A stretch of DNA of 64,000 nt from Dechloromonas sp. H13 (GCF_009469615.1 NZ_SSXX01000001.1:248001-312000), one strand, 5' to 3'; shown: positions 1-9,917, counted from the stretch's first letter. Notes: generated by a model from the letters alone, not told the origin. Program-made: numbers and translations.

Positions 1-282
1 GCCCGCGCTGCCTACCACCTTGGCAACCGCCATGTGCCGGTGCAGATCCTGCCGACGGAAAACGGCGGCAAGCTGCGCTTCCAGATCGACCACGTGCTGG
101 CCGAGATGGTCCGCGGTTTAGGGTGCGCCGTGGCCGAAACCGAAGCCCCCTTCCAGCCGGAGGCCGGCGCCTATGGCGGCGGTCATCAGCACCACGGCGA
201 CGAGCCGAGGTCCGATCTGCACGACCCCGGCCACGGCCCACACCGTTCGGTGCCGAAAATTCACGAGTTCAAGCCGCGTTGA
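1..282 (+). CDS. ureE: Urease accessory protein UreE, C-terminal part (5' truncated by window edge)
   Basis: UreE is a cytosolic nickel metallochaperone that hands Ni(II) to the urease activation complex. The reading frame is open from the first base and ends in TGA at 280-282, so the N-terminus lies outside the window. The visible part has the conserved run [14 protein letters not shown] and an acidic/His-rich tail containing [10 protein letters not shown], as expected of the UreE nickel-binding C-terminus. The last base pairs overlap the TTG start of ureF, and ureG follows, giving the usual ureE-ureF-ureG order. An ATG at 34 is internal and should not be taken as the start. Confidence 0.9.
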   Translation, partial: ARAAYHLGNRHVPVQILPTENGGKLRFQIDHVLAEMVRGLGCAVAETEAPFQPEAGAYGGGHQHHGDEPRSDLHDPGHGPHRSVPKIHEFKPR

Positions 283-965
283 ACCCGCAATTGCAACTCG
301 CCCGCCTCCTGCAACTGGCCAGCCCGGCGCTGCCGGTCGGCGCCTACACCTACTCGCAGGGCCTCGAATGGGCCGTCGAATCGGGCGTCGTCCGCGACGA
401 GGCGAGCGCCGGGCGCTGGATCGCCGACCTGCTGCGGCACGGCATCGGCCGCTACGAGGCGCCGCTGGTTTTTGCCCTGATGGCGGCGTGGACCGCAGCA
501 GACGCCGCCGAAGTCGCCTGCCTCAACGACGAATTCCTGGCCAGCCGCGAAGCCGCCGAACTGCGCGCCGAAACGGCGCAAATGGGCTTCTCGCTGTGCC
601 GCCTGCTGCGCGACCTGCGCGACGATTCGCTGGCCGGCGTCGCGGCGGCCGTCGACGCGCTGCCCGAAGTCGCCTTCCCCACCGTCTGGGCCGGCATCGC
701 CGCCGCCTGGCAGATCGATCCGCAGGCGGCACTGACCGCCTACCTGTGGTCGTGGGCCGAGAACCAGGTGATGGCCGCGCTGAAGGCGGTGCCGCTCGGC
801 CAGGCCGCCGGCCAGCGGCTGCTCGCCGGTCTCGGGCGGCAGATCCCGACGGTTGCGGTCGACGCCCGGAAACTGCCCGAAACCGGCTGGTCCAACTTCA
901 CGCCGGCCTTCGCGATCGCCTGCGCCCGCCACGAAACCCAGTATTCCCGTCTATTCAGATCCTAG
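279..965 (+). CDS. ureF: Urease accessory protein UreF
   Basis: UreF (228 aa) acts with UreD/UreH and UreG to load nickel into apo-urease, gating the GTPase UreG. The family hallmark [20 protein letters not shown] lies close to the N-terminus. No ATG fits: the best start is TTG at 279, whose TG overlaps the ureE stop (TTGA arrangement), giving a protein that begins [13 protein letters not shown] longer open frame runs back to 123 but lies inside ureE and has no family resemblance. The gap to ureG is only 7 nt, so the three genes are very probably cotranscribed and translationally coupled. Confidence 0.92.
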   Translation: MNPQLQLARLLQLASPALPVGAYTYSQGLEWAVESGVVRDEASAGRWIADLLRHGIGRYEAPLVFALMAAWTAADAAEVACLNDEFLASREAAELRAETAQMGFSLCRLLRDLRDDSLAGVAAAVDALPEVAFPTVWAGIAAAWQIDPQAALTAYLWSWAENQVMAALKAVPLGQAAGQRLLAGLGRQIPTVAVDARKLPETGWSNFTPAFAIACARHETQYSRLFRS

Positions 966-972
966 GAAAAAC

Positions 973-1578
<606 letters not shown>

Positions 1579-1715
1579 ACCGGCATTGCTGCACCGCACC
1601 AAACCTGTTCGCGGCGCCCCCGGCCCGCACCATCGAAACTCATCGTCAGCCCGGGCCGGACAGGAATTTCCTGGCAAGCCACTGATTTTAAAGAGGGGTT
1701 ACCTGGCACTCCAGC

Positions 1716-1731
1716 CGGCACGATTTTCGCT
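1716..1731 (+). promoter_or_regulatory. Candidate sigma-54 promoter upstream of the 100-aa gene
   Basis: The sequence CGGCACGATTTTCGCT has GG (1717-1718) and GC (1729-1730) separated by exactly 10 nt, and matches the sigma-54 consensus TGGCACG-N4-TTGCW at 6 of 7 and 4 of 5 positions. It would place a transcript start near 1742, about 40 nt before the ATG at 1783. Short motif, so chance occurrence is possible. Confidence 0.35.
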
Positions 1732-1782
1732 GAACTGCACTCCCCGACCCCAACCGGGCTGTTTCAGCAATAAGGAAAAATC

Positions 1783-2085
1783 ATGTCGATGGACAAGCAG
1801 ATGGCAGTTGCCCAGTTATTGGCCCGCTTCAAATTGCAGGTCAAGCGCACGCTGGGCGAGACGGTCGATCTGGAACGGATCACCCGCGACGCCGACTACA
1901 CGCGGCAGCGGCTGGCCGAGATCGAGGAGGCGGCGCTCGACGAGGACCTGCTGGTGATGGTGTTGCGCCTGCGCGATCACCTGTTGCCGCCTGAAACCCC
2001 GCCGACACCGGCGCCCGTCGCGGCGCCGGCCGCGCCGGAGGCGAAGGAAACCCGCCGCTACCTGATGGGTGCGCGTTCCTGGTAA
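1783..2085 (+). CDS. Small hypothetical protein facing the Anbu operon
   Basis: A 100-aa protein of no recognised family. It is preceded by a good ribosome site (AAGGAAAA, about 6 nt before the ATG). The first 65 residues are predicted from composition to be helical and highly charged (KLQVKRTLGETVDLERITRD, RQRLAEIEEAALDEDLL); the region around residues 66-88 is a Pro/Ala-rich linker, followed by a short tail KETRRYLMGARSW. No signal peptide or membrane segment. It converges on the Anbu gene with an 11-nt gap and has a possible sigma-54 promoter upstream, so a shared physiological theme (nitrogen status) with the urease genes or the Anbu operon is conceivable but unproven. Confidence 0.65.
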   Translation: MSMDKQMAVAQLLARFKLQVKRTLGETVDLERITRDADYTRQRLAEIEEAALDEDLLVMVLRLRDHLLPPETPPTPAPVAAPAAPEAKETRRYLMGARSW

Positions 2086-2095
2086 CGACAGGCCG

Positions 2096-2830
2096 CTAGA
2101 GGGTGTTCCAGGCCGGCGCCGGCAGGTCGGCGAAACCCTGGCGCAGATGTTCGCCCCACTGCTTGCGGATCTGCGCGTAATAGGCGTTTTCCTGCGTGAT
2201 ATTGACGTGGCGGCCGATCGTCAACGCGTCGTTCTCGTAGATCGCGAGGTCGAGCGGCAGGCCGACCGACAGGTTGGAGCGGATGGTCGAATCCATCGAG
2301 ATCAGCGCGCACTTGGCGGCCTCGTCGAGCGAGGTCTGCGGATTGACCACGCGGTCGATGATCGGCTTGCCGTACTTCGATTCGCCGATCTGGAAATACG
2401 GCGTGTCGCGCGTCGCCTCGATGAAATTCCCGGCCGCGTAGATGTTGAAGAGGCGCTGTTCCTCGCCCCGGATCTGGCCGCCCAGGATCAGGCCGGCTGC
2501 GAACTCGACGCCGAACTGCTTGAGCGCCGCCGCGTCGCGGTCATGCACTTCGCGCAGGCAGTCGCCGACGTGCTTGGCCGCCTCGAACATGTTCCTGACC
2601 TTGTACAGGTTGGTGCCACGCGACGACTCCAGCTTCTCGCGCAGGGTGTTGACCACCGACTGGCTGATCGACAGGTTGCCCGAGGTCATCAGCACCAGCA
2701 CCCGCTCGCCCGGCTTCTCGAAGACGTGCATCTTGCGGAAGGTGTTGATGTGATCGACCCCGGCGTTGGTCCGCGAGTCCGAGAGGAAGACGAGGCCGGC
2801 GTCGAGACGCATGGCCACGCAATAGGTCAC
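2096..2830 (-). CDS. anbu: Anbu-type proteasome-like peptidase
   Basis: A 244-aa member of the Anbu family (COG3484), bacterial self-compartmentalising Ntn hydrolases related to HslV and 20S proteasome beta subunits. The GTG start at 2830 has an upstream GAGGA and places Thr directly after the initiator residue: TYCVAMRLDAGLVF, i.e. Thr would be the catalytic N-terminal nucleophile after removal of fMet. Next come SDSRTNAGVDHINTFRKMHV and VLVLMTSGNLSISQS, both typical of Anbu. A longer frame to 2899 would bury Thr1 and overlap the upstream gene, so it is rejected. It is the last gene of the operon, 10 nt after the alpha-E stop. Substrates are unknown for the family. Confidence 0.9.
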   Translation of the reverse strand: MTYCVAMRLDAGLVFLSDSRTNAGVDHINTFRKMHVFEKPGERVLVLMTSGNLSISQSVVNTLREKLESSRGTNLYKVRNMFEAAKHVGDCLREVHDRDAAALKQFGVEFAAGLILGGQIRGEEQRLFNIYAAGNFIEATRDTPYFQIGESKYGKPIIDRVVNPQTSLDEAAKCALISMDSTIRSNLSVGLPLDLAIYENDALTIGRHVNITQENAYYAQIRKQWGEHLRQGFADLPAPAWNTL

Positions 2831-2840
2831 GCCGCCGTCC

Positions 2841-3788
2841 TCAGGCGGCTTCTGACATCGGCACCAGGAAATCCTTGCTGATGCCGTCGCCGAGCGCATA
2901 GATGCGGTCCATGAAGTCGGTCAGCCATTCGTGCAGGCCCTGCTCGAGGATGTCCTCGACCCGCGCGTAATGCAGTTGCGCGTGCAGCAGGCCGGCCTGG
3001 CGCTGGGTTTCGCCGGATTGCCGGTTGGCGATCAACTCGACGTTCTTGACCACGCCGTTCATGCAGAAATGCAGCGAGCGCGGCATGTCGCTGCGCAGGA
3101 TCAGCAACTCGGCGACACGCTCCGGCGTGATGACGTCGCGGTAGGCCTTGCGGTACACCTCGAAGGCCGACACCGAACGCAGCAGTGCGCCCCACTGGTA
3201 GAAGTCGGTCGCCCCCTCATCGCCGTGCGGTCGCAGGACGTGGTACTTGACGTCGAGGATGCGGGCCGTGTTGTCGGCGCGTTCGAGCAGGGTGCCGAGG
3301 CGGATGAAGTGGTAGGCCTCGTCCTGCAGCAGGGTGCCGAGCGTCGTGCCGCGCGACAGCGAGGAACGCATCTTGACCCACTCGAAGAATTCGCCGATGC
3401 CGGCGTTGAAGATCTGCTCGAAGCTCTTCTCGCGGGCCTCCAGCCAGGTCGAGTTGAGCGTTTCCCACATTTCTGTGGTCACCGTGCCGCGCACGGCATG
3501 GGCGTTCTCGCGCGCCATGCGCAGGCAGCTGTGGATCGAGGCGTAGTTGTCGGGATCGCTGACCATGAAACGCAGCACGTTTTCAGCGTTGACCGCAGCA
3601 TACTTGGCGGCGAAGGCTTCCTCGAGGCTGTTCAGGGCGATGATGGCATTCCAGTTCTGGTTGGCCGCTTCCAGCGATTGCGGCACGAGCGACATCTGCC
3701 AGGTGACGTCGAGCAGGCGGGCGAGGTTCTCGGCCCGCTCGATGTAGCGGGACATCCAGAAAAGGTGGTCGGCAGTACGGGATAGCAT
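2841..3788 (-). CDS. Alpha-E domain protein (DUF403)
   Basis: A 315-aa all-helical protein of the alpha-E family (COG2307). It opens with MLSRTADHLFWMSRYIERAEN and later repeats a similar motif, FIRLGTLLERADNTARILDVKYH, around residue 160; two ERA[ED]N motifs are typical of this family. The biochemical role is not established; the family is nearly always encoded beside circularly permuted ATP-grasp proteins and was proposed to act with them in peptide or amide-bond synthesis. Here its ATG lies 4 nt after the ATP-grasp stop and the Anbu gene begins 10 nt after its own stop, so the three form one transcription unit. Confidence 0.9.
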   Translation of the reverse strand: MLSRTADHLFWMSRYIERAENLARLLDVTWQMSLVPQSLEAANQNWNAIIALNSLEEAFAAKYAAVNAENVLRFMVSDPDNYASIHSCLRMARENAHAVRGTVTTEMWETLNSTWLEAREKSFEQIFNAGIGEFFEWVKMRSSLSRGTTLGTLLQDEAYHFIRLGTLLERADNTARILDVKYHVLRPHGDEGATDFYQWGALLRSVSAFEVYRKAYRDVITPERVAELLILRSDMPRSLHFCMNGVVKNVELIANRQSGETQRQAGLLHAQLHYARVEDILEQGLHEWLTDFMDRIYALGDGISKDFLVPMSEAA

Positions 3789-3792
3789 TTGG

Positions 3793-5205
<1,413 letters not shown>

Positions 5206-5243
5206 TTTGGACTCGTCGCTGAGGATGCTCTCGGCAGGGTTTC

Positions 5244-5259
5244 AGCAGGTTCCATGCCA
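5244..5259 (-). promoter_or_regulatory. Candidate sigma-54 promoter of the ATP-grasp/alpha-E/Anbu operon
   Basis: On the minus strand the sequence is TGGCATGGAACCTGCT. GG and GC are 10 nt apart and the match to TGGCACG-N4-TTGCW is 6 of 7 plus 4 of 5. The -12 element lies about 40 nt before the ATG at 5205, a normal leader length. Upstream, at 5310-5328, an imperfect dyad TGCGCC-N7-GGTGCA and a further GGTGCA at 5343-5348 resemble NtrC-type half-sites at enhancer distance, though the dyad spacing is 2 nt longer than the usual site. Confidence 0.5.
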
Positions 5260-5354
5260 TCGGTGAATACTGCAGCAAATCAGTGAATTACATTTTCATG
5301 ACCGGCCATTGCGCCCCACATCGGTGCAGGCGATTTCAAACTGGTGCAAATAAA

Positions 5355-5382
5355 AAACCCGCCGGATCGCTCCGGCGGGTTT
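5355..5382 (-). terminator. Intrinsic terminator downstream of the thiolase gene
   Basis: Perfect 12-bp inverted repeat AAACCCGCCGGA / TCCGGCGGGTTT with a 4-nt loop, followed on the minus strand by a run of T. It lies 26 nt after the thiolase stop and insulates it from the divergent control region of the ATP-grasp operon. Confidence 0.85.
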
Positions 5383-5407
5383 CTTGTCATCGGAAACGCC
5401 GCAGCGA

Positions 5408-6589
5408 TCAGACGCGCTCGAAAATCACCGCGATGCCCTGGCCGCCACCGATACACATGGTGACGAGGCAGTACTTGCCGCCGATGCGGTTCATTTCGTA
5501 GATCGCCTTGGTGGCGATGAAGGCGCCCGAACAGCCGACCGGGTGGCCGAGGGCGATGGCGCCGCCGTTCGGGTTGGTCTTGGCCGGATCGAGACCGAGC
5601 ACCTTGGAAACCGACAGCGCCTGGGCGGCGAAGGCTTCGTTGGACTCGATGACGTCCATCTTGTCCAGGGTCAGGCCGGCCTTCTTCAGGGCCAGTTGGG
5701 TCGCCGGGATCGGGCCCTCGCCCATGATGTCGTTCGGCACGCCGGCAACAGCGTAGGAAACCATGCGGGCGATCGGCTTCTGGCCGGCAGCGGCCGCCTT
5801 GGCAGCGTCGGCCAGCACGAAGAAGGCGGCACCGTCGTTGATGCCGGAGGCGTTGCCGGCGGTGACCGTACCATCCTTCTTGAAGGCCGGCTTCATCTTG
5901 GCCAGCGATTCCATCGTCGTGCCACGCTTCGGATGCTCGTCGGTGTCGAAGACAACCTCGCCCTTTCGGGTCTGCTTGACGATCGGCAGGATCTGCGACT
6001 TGAAGTGGCCGGCATCGATGGCGGCGGCAGCGCGACGCTGCGACTCGACGGAGAAGGCATCCTGCGCTTCGCGGGAAATGCCGTGCTTGGCGGCCAGATT
6101 TTCGGCGGTGATGCCCATGTGGCCAACGCCGAACGGGTCGGTCAGCACGGCGACCATGGCGTCGATCGCCTTGGTGTCACCCATGCGGGCACCGGAACGC
6201 AGGGCCGGCAGAAGGTAGGCGACCTTGGACATGACTTCGACGCCGCCGCCGATGCCGTAATCGCAATCGCCCAGCAGGATGTTCTGGGCGGTGGTGACGA
6301 TGCCCTGAAGACCGGAGGCGCAGAGGCGGGAAACCTGCATGGCGACGGAATCCATCGGCAGGCCGGCCTGGATCGAGGCAACGCGGGAAACGTAGGCGTA
6401 GCGGGAGTCGACCGGCATCGTGGTGCCGACGGTGACGTAGTTGATCTGGGCCGGATCGACGTTGGAACGGGCGATCGCTTCCTTCATGACCGTGCTGGCC
6501 AGATCGCAGGGATCCATATCGGCCAGGGAACCGCCAAAGGCGCCGATGGGGGAACGAACTGCGCTCAGAACGACAACTTCTCTGCTCAT
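5408..6589 (-). CDS. Acetyl-CoA C-acyltransferase (thiolase, BktB/PhaA-like)
   Basis: A 393-aa thiolase catalysing condensation or cleavage of acyl-CoA and acetyl-CoA. The nucleophile Cys90 lies in VSRLCASGLQ, the catalytic His349 in GGAIALGHPVGCSG and the second Cys379 in TMCIGGGQG; NEAFAAQ (residues 317-323) completes the active-site set. Length is normal for the family. The sequence resembles biosynthetic thiolases used in polyhydroxyalkanoate synthesis (BktB/PhaA) as well as FadA-type enzymes; no phaB, phaC or fad gene is nearby, so its direction of use cannot be fixed. The ATG has a strong GGAGG site and lies 23 nt after the upstream membrane-protein gene; an intrinsic terminator follows. 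Confidence 0.9.
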   Translation of the reverse strand: MSREVVVLSAVRSPIGAFGGSLADMDPCDLASTVMKEAIARSNVDPAQINYVTVGTTMPVDSRYAYVSRVASIQAGLPMDSVAMQVSRLCASGLQGIVTTAQNILLGDCDYGIGGGVEVMSKVAYLLPALRSGARMGDTKAIDAMVAVLTDPFGVGHMGITAENLAAKHGISREAQDAFSVESQRRAAAAIDAGHFKSQILPIVKQTRKGEVVFDTDEHPKRGTTMESLAKMKPAFKKDGTVTAGNASGINDGAAFFVLADAAKAAAAGQKPIARMVSYAVAGVPNDIMGEGPIPATQLALKKAGLTLDKMDVIESNEAFAAQALSVSKVLGLDPAKTNPNGGAIALGHPVGCSGAFIATKAIYEMNRIGGKYCLVTMCIGGGQGIAVIFERV

Positions 6590-6612
6590 GTAAACCTCCA
6601 GATAAAAATTAT

Positions 6613-7536
6613 TCAGCCCACCAGACTGGCGAACTCCAACAAAAAGAGCAACAACATCCAGAGCACCGTAGCCCGCCAGACGAGCCCGACGGCACTTTGC
6701 ATGAAATCGACATCGGCCGGATCACCGAGACCCAGTTCGGCGCGATCGCTCACTTCGACACCTTCGGCCAGCGGCATGCCAAGCTGCACCCCCAGCGCGC
6801 CGGCACCGCTGGCCAGCACGATGCCGAGATCGCGGTCCGGCCAGAGGCCGGCCTGGGTGCGCCAGCAATAGACCGCATCCTCGAAATCGCCGACGATGGC
6901 GAAAGCGGACGCGGTCGCCCGCAACGGCAACCAATCGATGATACCGAAAACCTGACGGGAGAATGCGGAGAAATCGTTGTGCTCCGCAGCATTCCTGGCC
7001 AGCCAGCGCGACTGAATCACCGCAGCCATGCGGTAAAGCACTGCACCACAGGGACCCGGCAACAGGACGAAGCAGAGCAGCACGCCGAACACGTGGCGAT
7101 GCGCGGCGACGATCGCCGTTTCGATCGACAGGCGGGCGATTTCCTGCGACCCGAGGTCGTCGGCCGAGCGCCCCCGCCATTCGGCGAGCAGGTGGCGGGC
7201 GCGCGGCAGGTCGCCGAGACGCAACGCCAGCTGGATTTCGGTGTAGTGATGGCTGAACTGCCGGAAGCCCATGGTCAGGTAGAGAATGCCGATGTTGAGC
7301 AACAGGGCGAGGAGCGGCGTGACCGAGTAGAGCAAGGCATAGACGAGCGCGACCAGGAGCACCGGCACTAGCACGGCGAGACACCAGGCGATCACGCCCT
7401 GGCGATATTCGCCGGCGTTGAAACGGGATTCGATGAAGTCCGCCCAGGCTGCGAGCGGCTCTTCCACCACACGGCGGTAATTCAGGGGTTGCAGCTGCTC
7501 GATGAGAAAGACTGCGATGAGCGAGAGAAGACTCAT
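6613..7536 (-). CDS. CobD/CbiB-AmpE family membrane protein
   Basis: A 307-aa integral membrane protein with hydrophobic segments near residues 1-12, 48-70, 75-90, about 150-170 and the C-terminus. The layout and motifs such as QRGVIAW-like and IIDWLPLRATA(SA)FAIVGDFEDAV(Y)CW resemble the CobD/CbiB superfamily, which includes adenosylcobinamide-phosphate synthase and AmpE. No other cobalamin gene is present in the window, and betaproteobacteria commonly carry such a copy outside cobalamin operons, so a role in B12 synthesis should not be assumed. It sits between the Nudix gene (64 nt upstream) and the thiolase on the same strand. Confidence 0.72.
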   Translation of the reverse strand: MSLLSLIAVFLIEQLQPLNYRRVVEEPLAAWADFIESRFNAGEYRQGVIAWCLAVLVPVLLVALVYALLYSVTPLLALLLNIGILYLTMGFRQFSHHYTEIQLALRLGDLPRARHLLAEWRGRSADDLGSQEIARLSIETAIVAAHRHVFGVLLCFVLLPGPCGAVLYRMAAVIQSRWLARNAAEHNDFSAFSRQVFGIIDWLPLRATASAFAIVGDFEDAVYCWRTQAGLWPDRDLGIVLASGAGALGVQLGMPLAEGVEVSDRAELGLGDPADVDFMQSAVGLVWRATVLWMLLLFLLEFASLVG

Positions 7537-7600
7537 GTAGTGCCGGGGAATGCCTCGATCGGCTTATCTTATTGTGCTAAAGCGCCACCATACCACAAGC

Positions 7601-8194
7601 TCAGGCGGCGTGGAGGCCGAGGCGTTCGGTCAGCGAGCGGATCATGCCGGCGGTCGCCCCCCAGATGAAATAATCGCCATAGGGCATGGCGAAGAAGTGG
7701 CGCAGGGCGCCGCGATAATGCAGCGAATGCCGCTTGTGGTTGGCCGGGTCGAGCAGGAAGGCCAGCGGGACCTCAAAGGCTTCCGCCACCTCGAAGGGAT
7801 CGAGCGCCAGTTCGAACGGCGGCGTCACCAGCGCGACCACCGGGGTGACGCGGAAGCCCGTGCCGGTCCGGTATTCCGGCAGGAAGCCGAGCACCTCGAC
7901 ATGCTCGCGCGCCAGCCCGATCTCCTCTTCCGTCTCGCGCAGGGCGGTATGCACCGGCGACGGGTCCTCCGCCTCGACGCGTCCGCCGGGAAAACTGATC
8001 TGCCCGGCATGATCCTTCAGGTGCGCCGTGCGCTGCGTCAGCAGGACGGTCTGTCCGTCATCGCGCAGGACGATCGGGAAGAGGACGGCAGCCGGGGTCA
8101 GCGGCAGGCCCTCGCCGCCATCCTCCTGGACGAAATGCCCCGCCATCGGCTCGCGCAGCAGGCTCGCGCGCAGGCGGTCGAGATCGAGGCTCAT
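7601..8194 (-). CDS. Nudix hydrolase, CoA pyrophosphatase family
   Basis: A 197-aa Nudix enzyme predicted to split coenzyme A or its derivatives into 3',5'-ADP and phosphopantetheine. The UPF0035 signature LLTQRTAHLKDHAGQISFPG (residues 51-70) that marks CoA-hydrolysing members directly precedes the Nudix box, whose key residues appear as GGRVEAED and ALRETEEEIGL (70-94). No signal peptide. Its ATG overlaps the stop of the upstream coiled-coil gene by 4 nt (ATGA), indicating translational coupling in the order retropepsin, coiled-coil protein, Nudix. Confidence 0.9.
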   Translation of the reverse strand: MSLDLDRLRASLLREPMAGHFVQEDGGEGLPLTPAAVLFPIVLRDDGQTVLLTQRTAHLKDHAGQISFPGGRVEAEDPSPVHTALRETEEEIGLAREHVEVLGFLPEYRTGTGFRVTPVVALVTPPFELALDPFEVAEAFEVPLAFLLDPANHKRHSLHYRGALRHFFAMPYGDYFIWGATAGMIRSLTERLGLHAA

Positions 8195-8448
8195 GCCGCT
8201 TCGGCGTCGCCCTCGATTTCCGCATGGACCGACGACAGGGCGTCCTGCAAGGTTTCTTCGGACAACTGGTTGAGCGAGGTCGCGACCACATCGGCCGCCT
8301 CGATGGCGCCGACCGGCAGGCGCTTGCTGTCGAGGCTGGCGATCAGCGCCGCCGACGCACCGACGACGCGGAGAATGGCCTGCCGCTCGTTCATCAGCAT
8401 CTCGACTTCACGCCGAAGCAGGGCAATTTCCTGATCGCGATGCGGCAT
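8191..8448 (-). CDS. Small coiled-coil hypothetical protein
   Basis: An 85-aa protein with no recognised family. Residues 5-30 (DQEIALLRREVEMLMNERQA) form a likely coiled coil; a middle Ala/Val-rich stretch follows and the tail is acidic (SSVHAEIEGDAEAA). No membrane segment or signal peptide. It starts 10 nt after the retropepsin gene and its stop overlaps the Nudix start by 4 nt, so it is clearly expressed with both. Function unknown. Confidence 0.7.
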   Translation of the reverse strand: MPHRDQEIALLRREVEMLMNERQAILRVVGASAALIASLDSKRLPVGAIEAADVVATSLNQLSEETLQDALSSVHAEIEGDAEAA

Positions 8449-8458
8449 GGTCTCTCTC

Positions 8459-9097
8459 CTAGAAGCGTCTTTTTAGTGTCATGGTACTGCCGTCGCGCTG
8501 CATTTCCATCCGGTTGAGGAAGCTCATGCCGAGCAGCGCCATGGGCATCTCGCTCTGGTGGATCACGGCGTCGACGTTGTGCAGGGTCACGTCGCCGATT
8601 CGCACCGTATCCAGCGAGACCTTGCTGACGACCGACTGGCCGTTGGCCGTCTGCGTCATGCCCTTCTGGCCGCGGTTGAAATCGAGTCCGATCCGGCGGG
8701 CGTCGGTGGCCCCCAGCGAGATCATCGTCGCTCCGGTATCGACCAGGAAGCGCACCGAGGTGCCGTTGATGTTGCCGGTCGTGTAGAAATGCCCCTGGTT
8801 GTCGGCGGTCAGGACGATCTTGCCGGAGCCGTCGGCCGACGCGGCGCCGACGGCATGTTGGCCGACGCGCAACGGACGCTTCTTGCCGCCGATTTCGACG
8901 ACTGCCTGATCGCCCTGCACCGAAACGACGCGGACGCCGTCCAGCGACTGGCCGACGGCGACCGCCTGCGGTTCGCCGCCGTTGATCATCAGCATGGCCT
9001 TGCTGCCCATCACGCCGGCCAGGCCGACATCCTGGGCGGCCGCGCAACCCGAAGCGAGAGCGAGCGCCAGGGCAATGCGCGTAAAATGGCGCTTCAT
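8459..9097 (-). CDS. Retropepsin-like aspartic protease, exported
   Basis: A 212-aa clan AA (retropepsin-like, TIGR02281-type) protein. Residues 1-21 are a signal peptide; ALASGC at 13-18 could be a lipobox, so it may be a lipoprotein. The catalytic motif is VDTGATMISL with Asp119-Thr-Gly near residue 120, and the C-terminal flap/hydrophobic motif MALLGMSFLNRM follows around residue 190. Bacterial members are likely active as dimers in the periplasm; no substrate is known. It heads a unit with the coiled-coil and Nudix genes and is divergent from the amidotransferase gene with only 21 nt between the two start codons. Confidence 0.85.
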   Translation of the reverse strand: MKRHFTRIALALALASGCAAAQDVGLAGVMGSKAMLMINGGEPQAVAVGQSLDGVRVVSVQGDQAVVEIGGKKRPLRVGQHAVGAASADGSGKIVLTADNQGHFYTTGNINGTSVRFLVDTGATMISLGATDARRIGLDFNRGQKGMTQTANGQSVVSKVSLDTVRIGDVTLHNVDAVIHQSEMPMALLGMSFLNRMEMQRDGSTMTLKRRF

Positions 9098-9118
9098 TTT
9101 CCGTTCACTCCTGTCGCC

Positions 9119-9832
9119 ATGCTACCCGTCGCCATCTTTCGCCACTCCCCTACCGAAGGTCCGGGCTATTTTGCCATATTCCTTGAGCGGCAAGGGATTC
9201 CGTGGCGACTGATCGCCATCGACGAGGGCGAGCCGGTGCCTGCCACGGTCGACGGTTTTTCCGGCCTCTGTTTCATGGGCGGCCCGATGAGCGTCAATGA
9301 CCCGTTGCCGTGGATCGAACCGGTCTGTGCCCTGATCCGCGCCGCCGTTGCGCTGAACGTGCCGGTCATCGGCCATTGCCTGGGCGGCCAACTGATGAGC
9401 AAGGCGCTGGGCGGCCAGGTGACACGCAATCCGGTCAAGGAAATCGGCTGGGGCGAGGCGGGCGGCGAAAGCAACGAGATCGCCCGCCACTGGCTTGGCG
9501 CCTGGGCCGGCAGGGTCGGCACCGTCTTCCAGTGGCACGGGGAAACCTTCAGCATCCCGCCCGGCGCCACCCGACTGCTCGCCAACATGCACTGCGCCAA
9601 CCAGATGTTCGCGCTCGGCCCCCATCTCGGCATGCAATGCCATGTCGAGATGACGCCGGAAATGATCGCCACCTGGTGCGGGCAATGGGCCGACGAGGCG
9701 GCGGCGGTCGCCGGCCAGGCCAGCGTCCAGACGCCGGCGGCGATGCAGCGGGAAACCGCCGAGCGCCTGCCGGTCATGCGCCAGCTCTCGGAGCAGCTTT
9801 ACTCGGTGTGGATCAGCGGCTTGCGGCGCTGA
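9119..9832 (+). CDS. Class I glutamine amidotransferase-like protein
   Basis: A 237-aa stand-alone GATase1 domain (COG0518 type). The nucleophilic elbow is GHCLGGQL with Cys87, and the His/Glu pair is His175 and Glu177 in CHVEMTPEM, so the triad is complete. An oxyanion-type FMGGPMSVND lies at 52-61. These proteins resemble the amidotransferase domain of GMP synthase, but no synthetase domain is present and the acceptor is unknown; gamma-glutamyl hydrolase activity is possible. The ATG at 9119 was chosen because the upstream extension lies within the divergent retropepsin gene. A strong terminator follows the stop. Confidence 0.85.
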   Translation: MLPVAIFRHSPTEGPGYFAIFLERQGIPWRLIAIDEGEPVPATVDGFSGLCFMGGPMSVNDPLPWIEPVCALIRAAVALNVPVIGHCLGGQLMSKALGGQVTRNPVKEIGWGEAGGESNEIARHWLGAWAGRVGTVFQWHGETFSIPPGATRLLANMHCANQMFALGPHLGMQCHVEMTPEMIATWCGQWADEAAAVAGQASVQTPAAMQRETAERLPVMRQLSEQLYSVWISGLRR

Positions 9833-9853
9833 AGGCGGGCGCCCGAAAAACAC

Positions 9854-9877
9854 AACGGGCAGCCTGGGCTGCCCGTT
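9854..9877 (+). terminator. Intrinsic terminator after the amidotransferase gene
   Basis: Perfect 10-bp stem AACGGGCAGC / GCTGCCCGTT with a 4-nt loop, followed by GATTTTT on the plus strand. It separates the amidotransferase from the convergent yajQ gene and may serve both. Confidence 0.85.
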
Positions 9878-9917
9878 GATTTTTGCCCTTTTCGGGGCGT
9901 CGACCGCAACCGGCCGC

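Noticed and set aside
2096..2899. Longer Anbu starting at 2899
   Set aside because: It would add 23 residues before the catalytic Thr and overlap the alpha-E gene; the GTG at 2830 with GAGGA places Thr right after the initiator.
5384..6871. 495-codon plus-strand frame opposite the thiolase
   Set aside because: Antisense to a complete thiolase with all catalytic residues; Gly/Asp/His-rich shadow.
6613..7536. CobD-like gene as evidence of cobalamin synthesis
   Set aside because: No other cobalamin gene is present and the CobD/CbiB fold also covers AmpE and other proteins, so the pathway claim is not supported.
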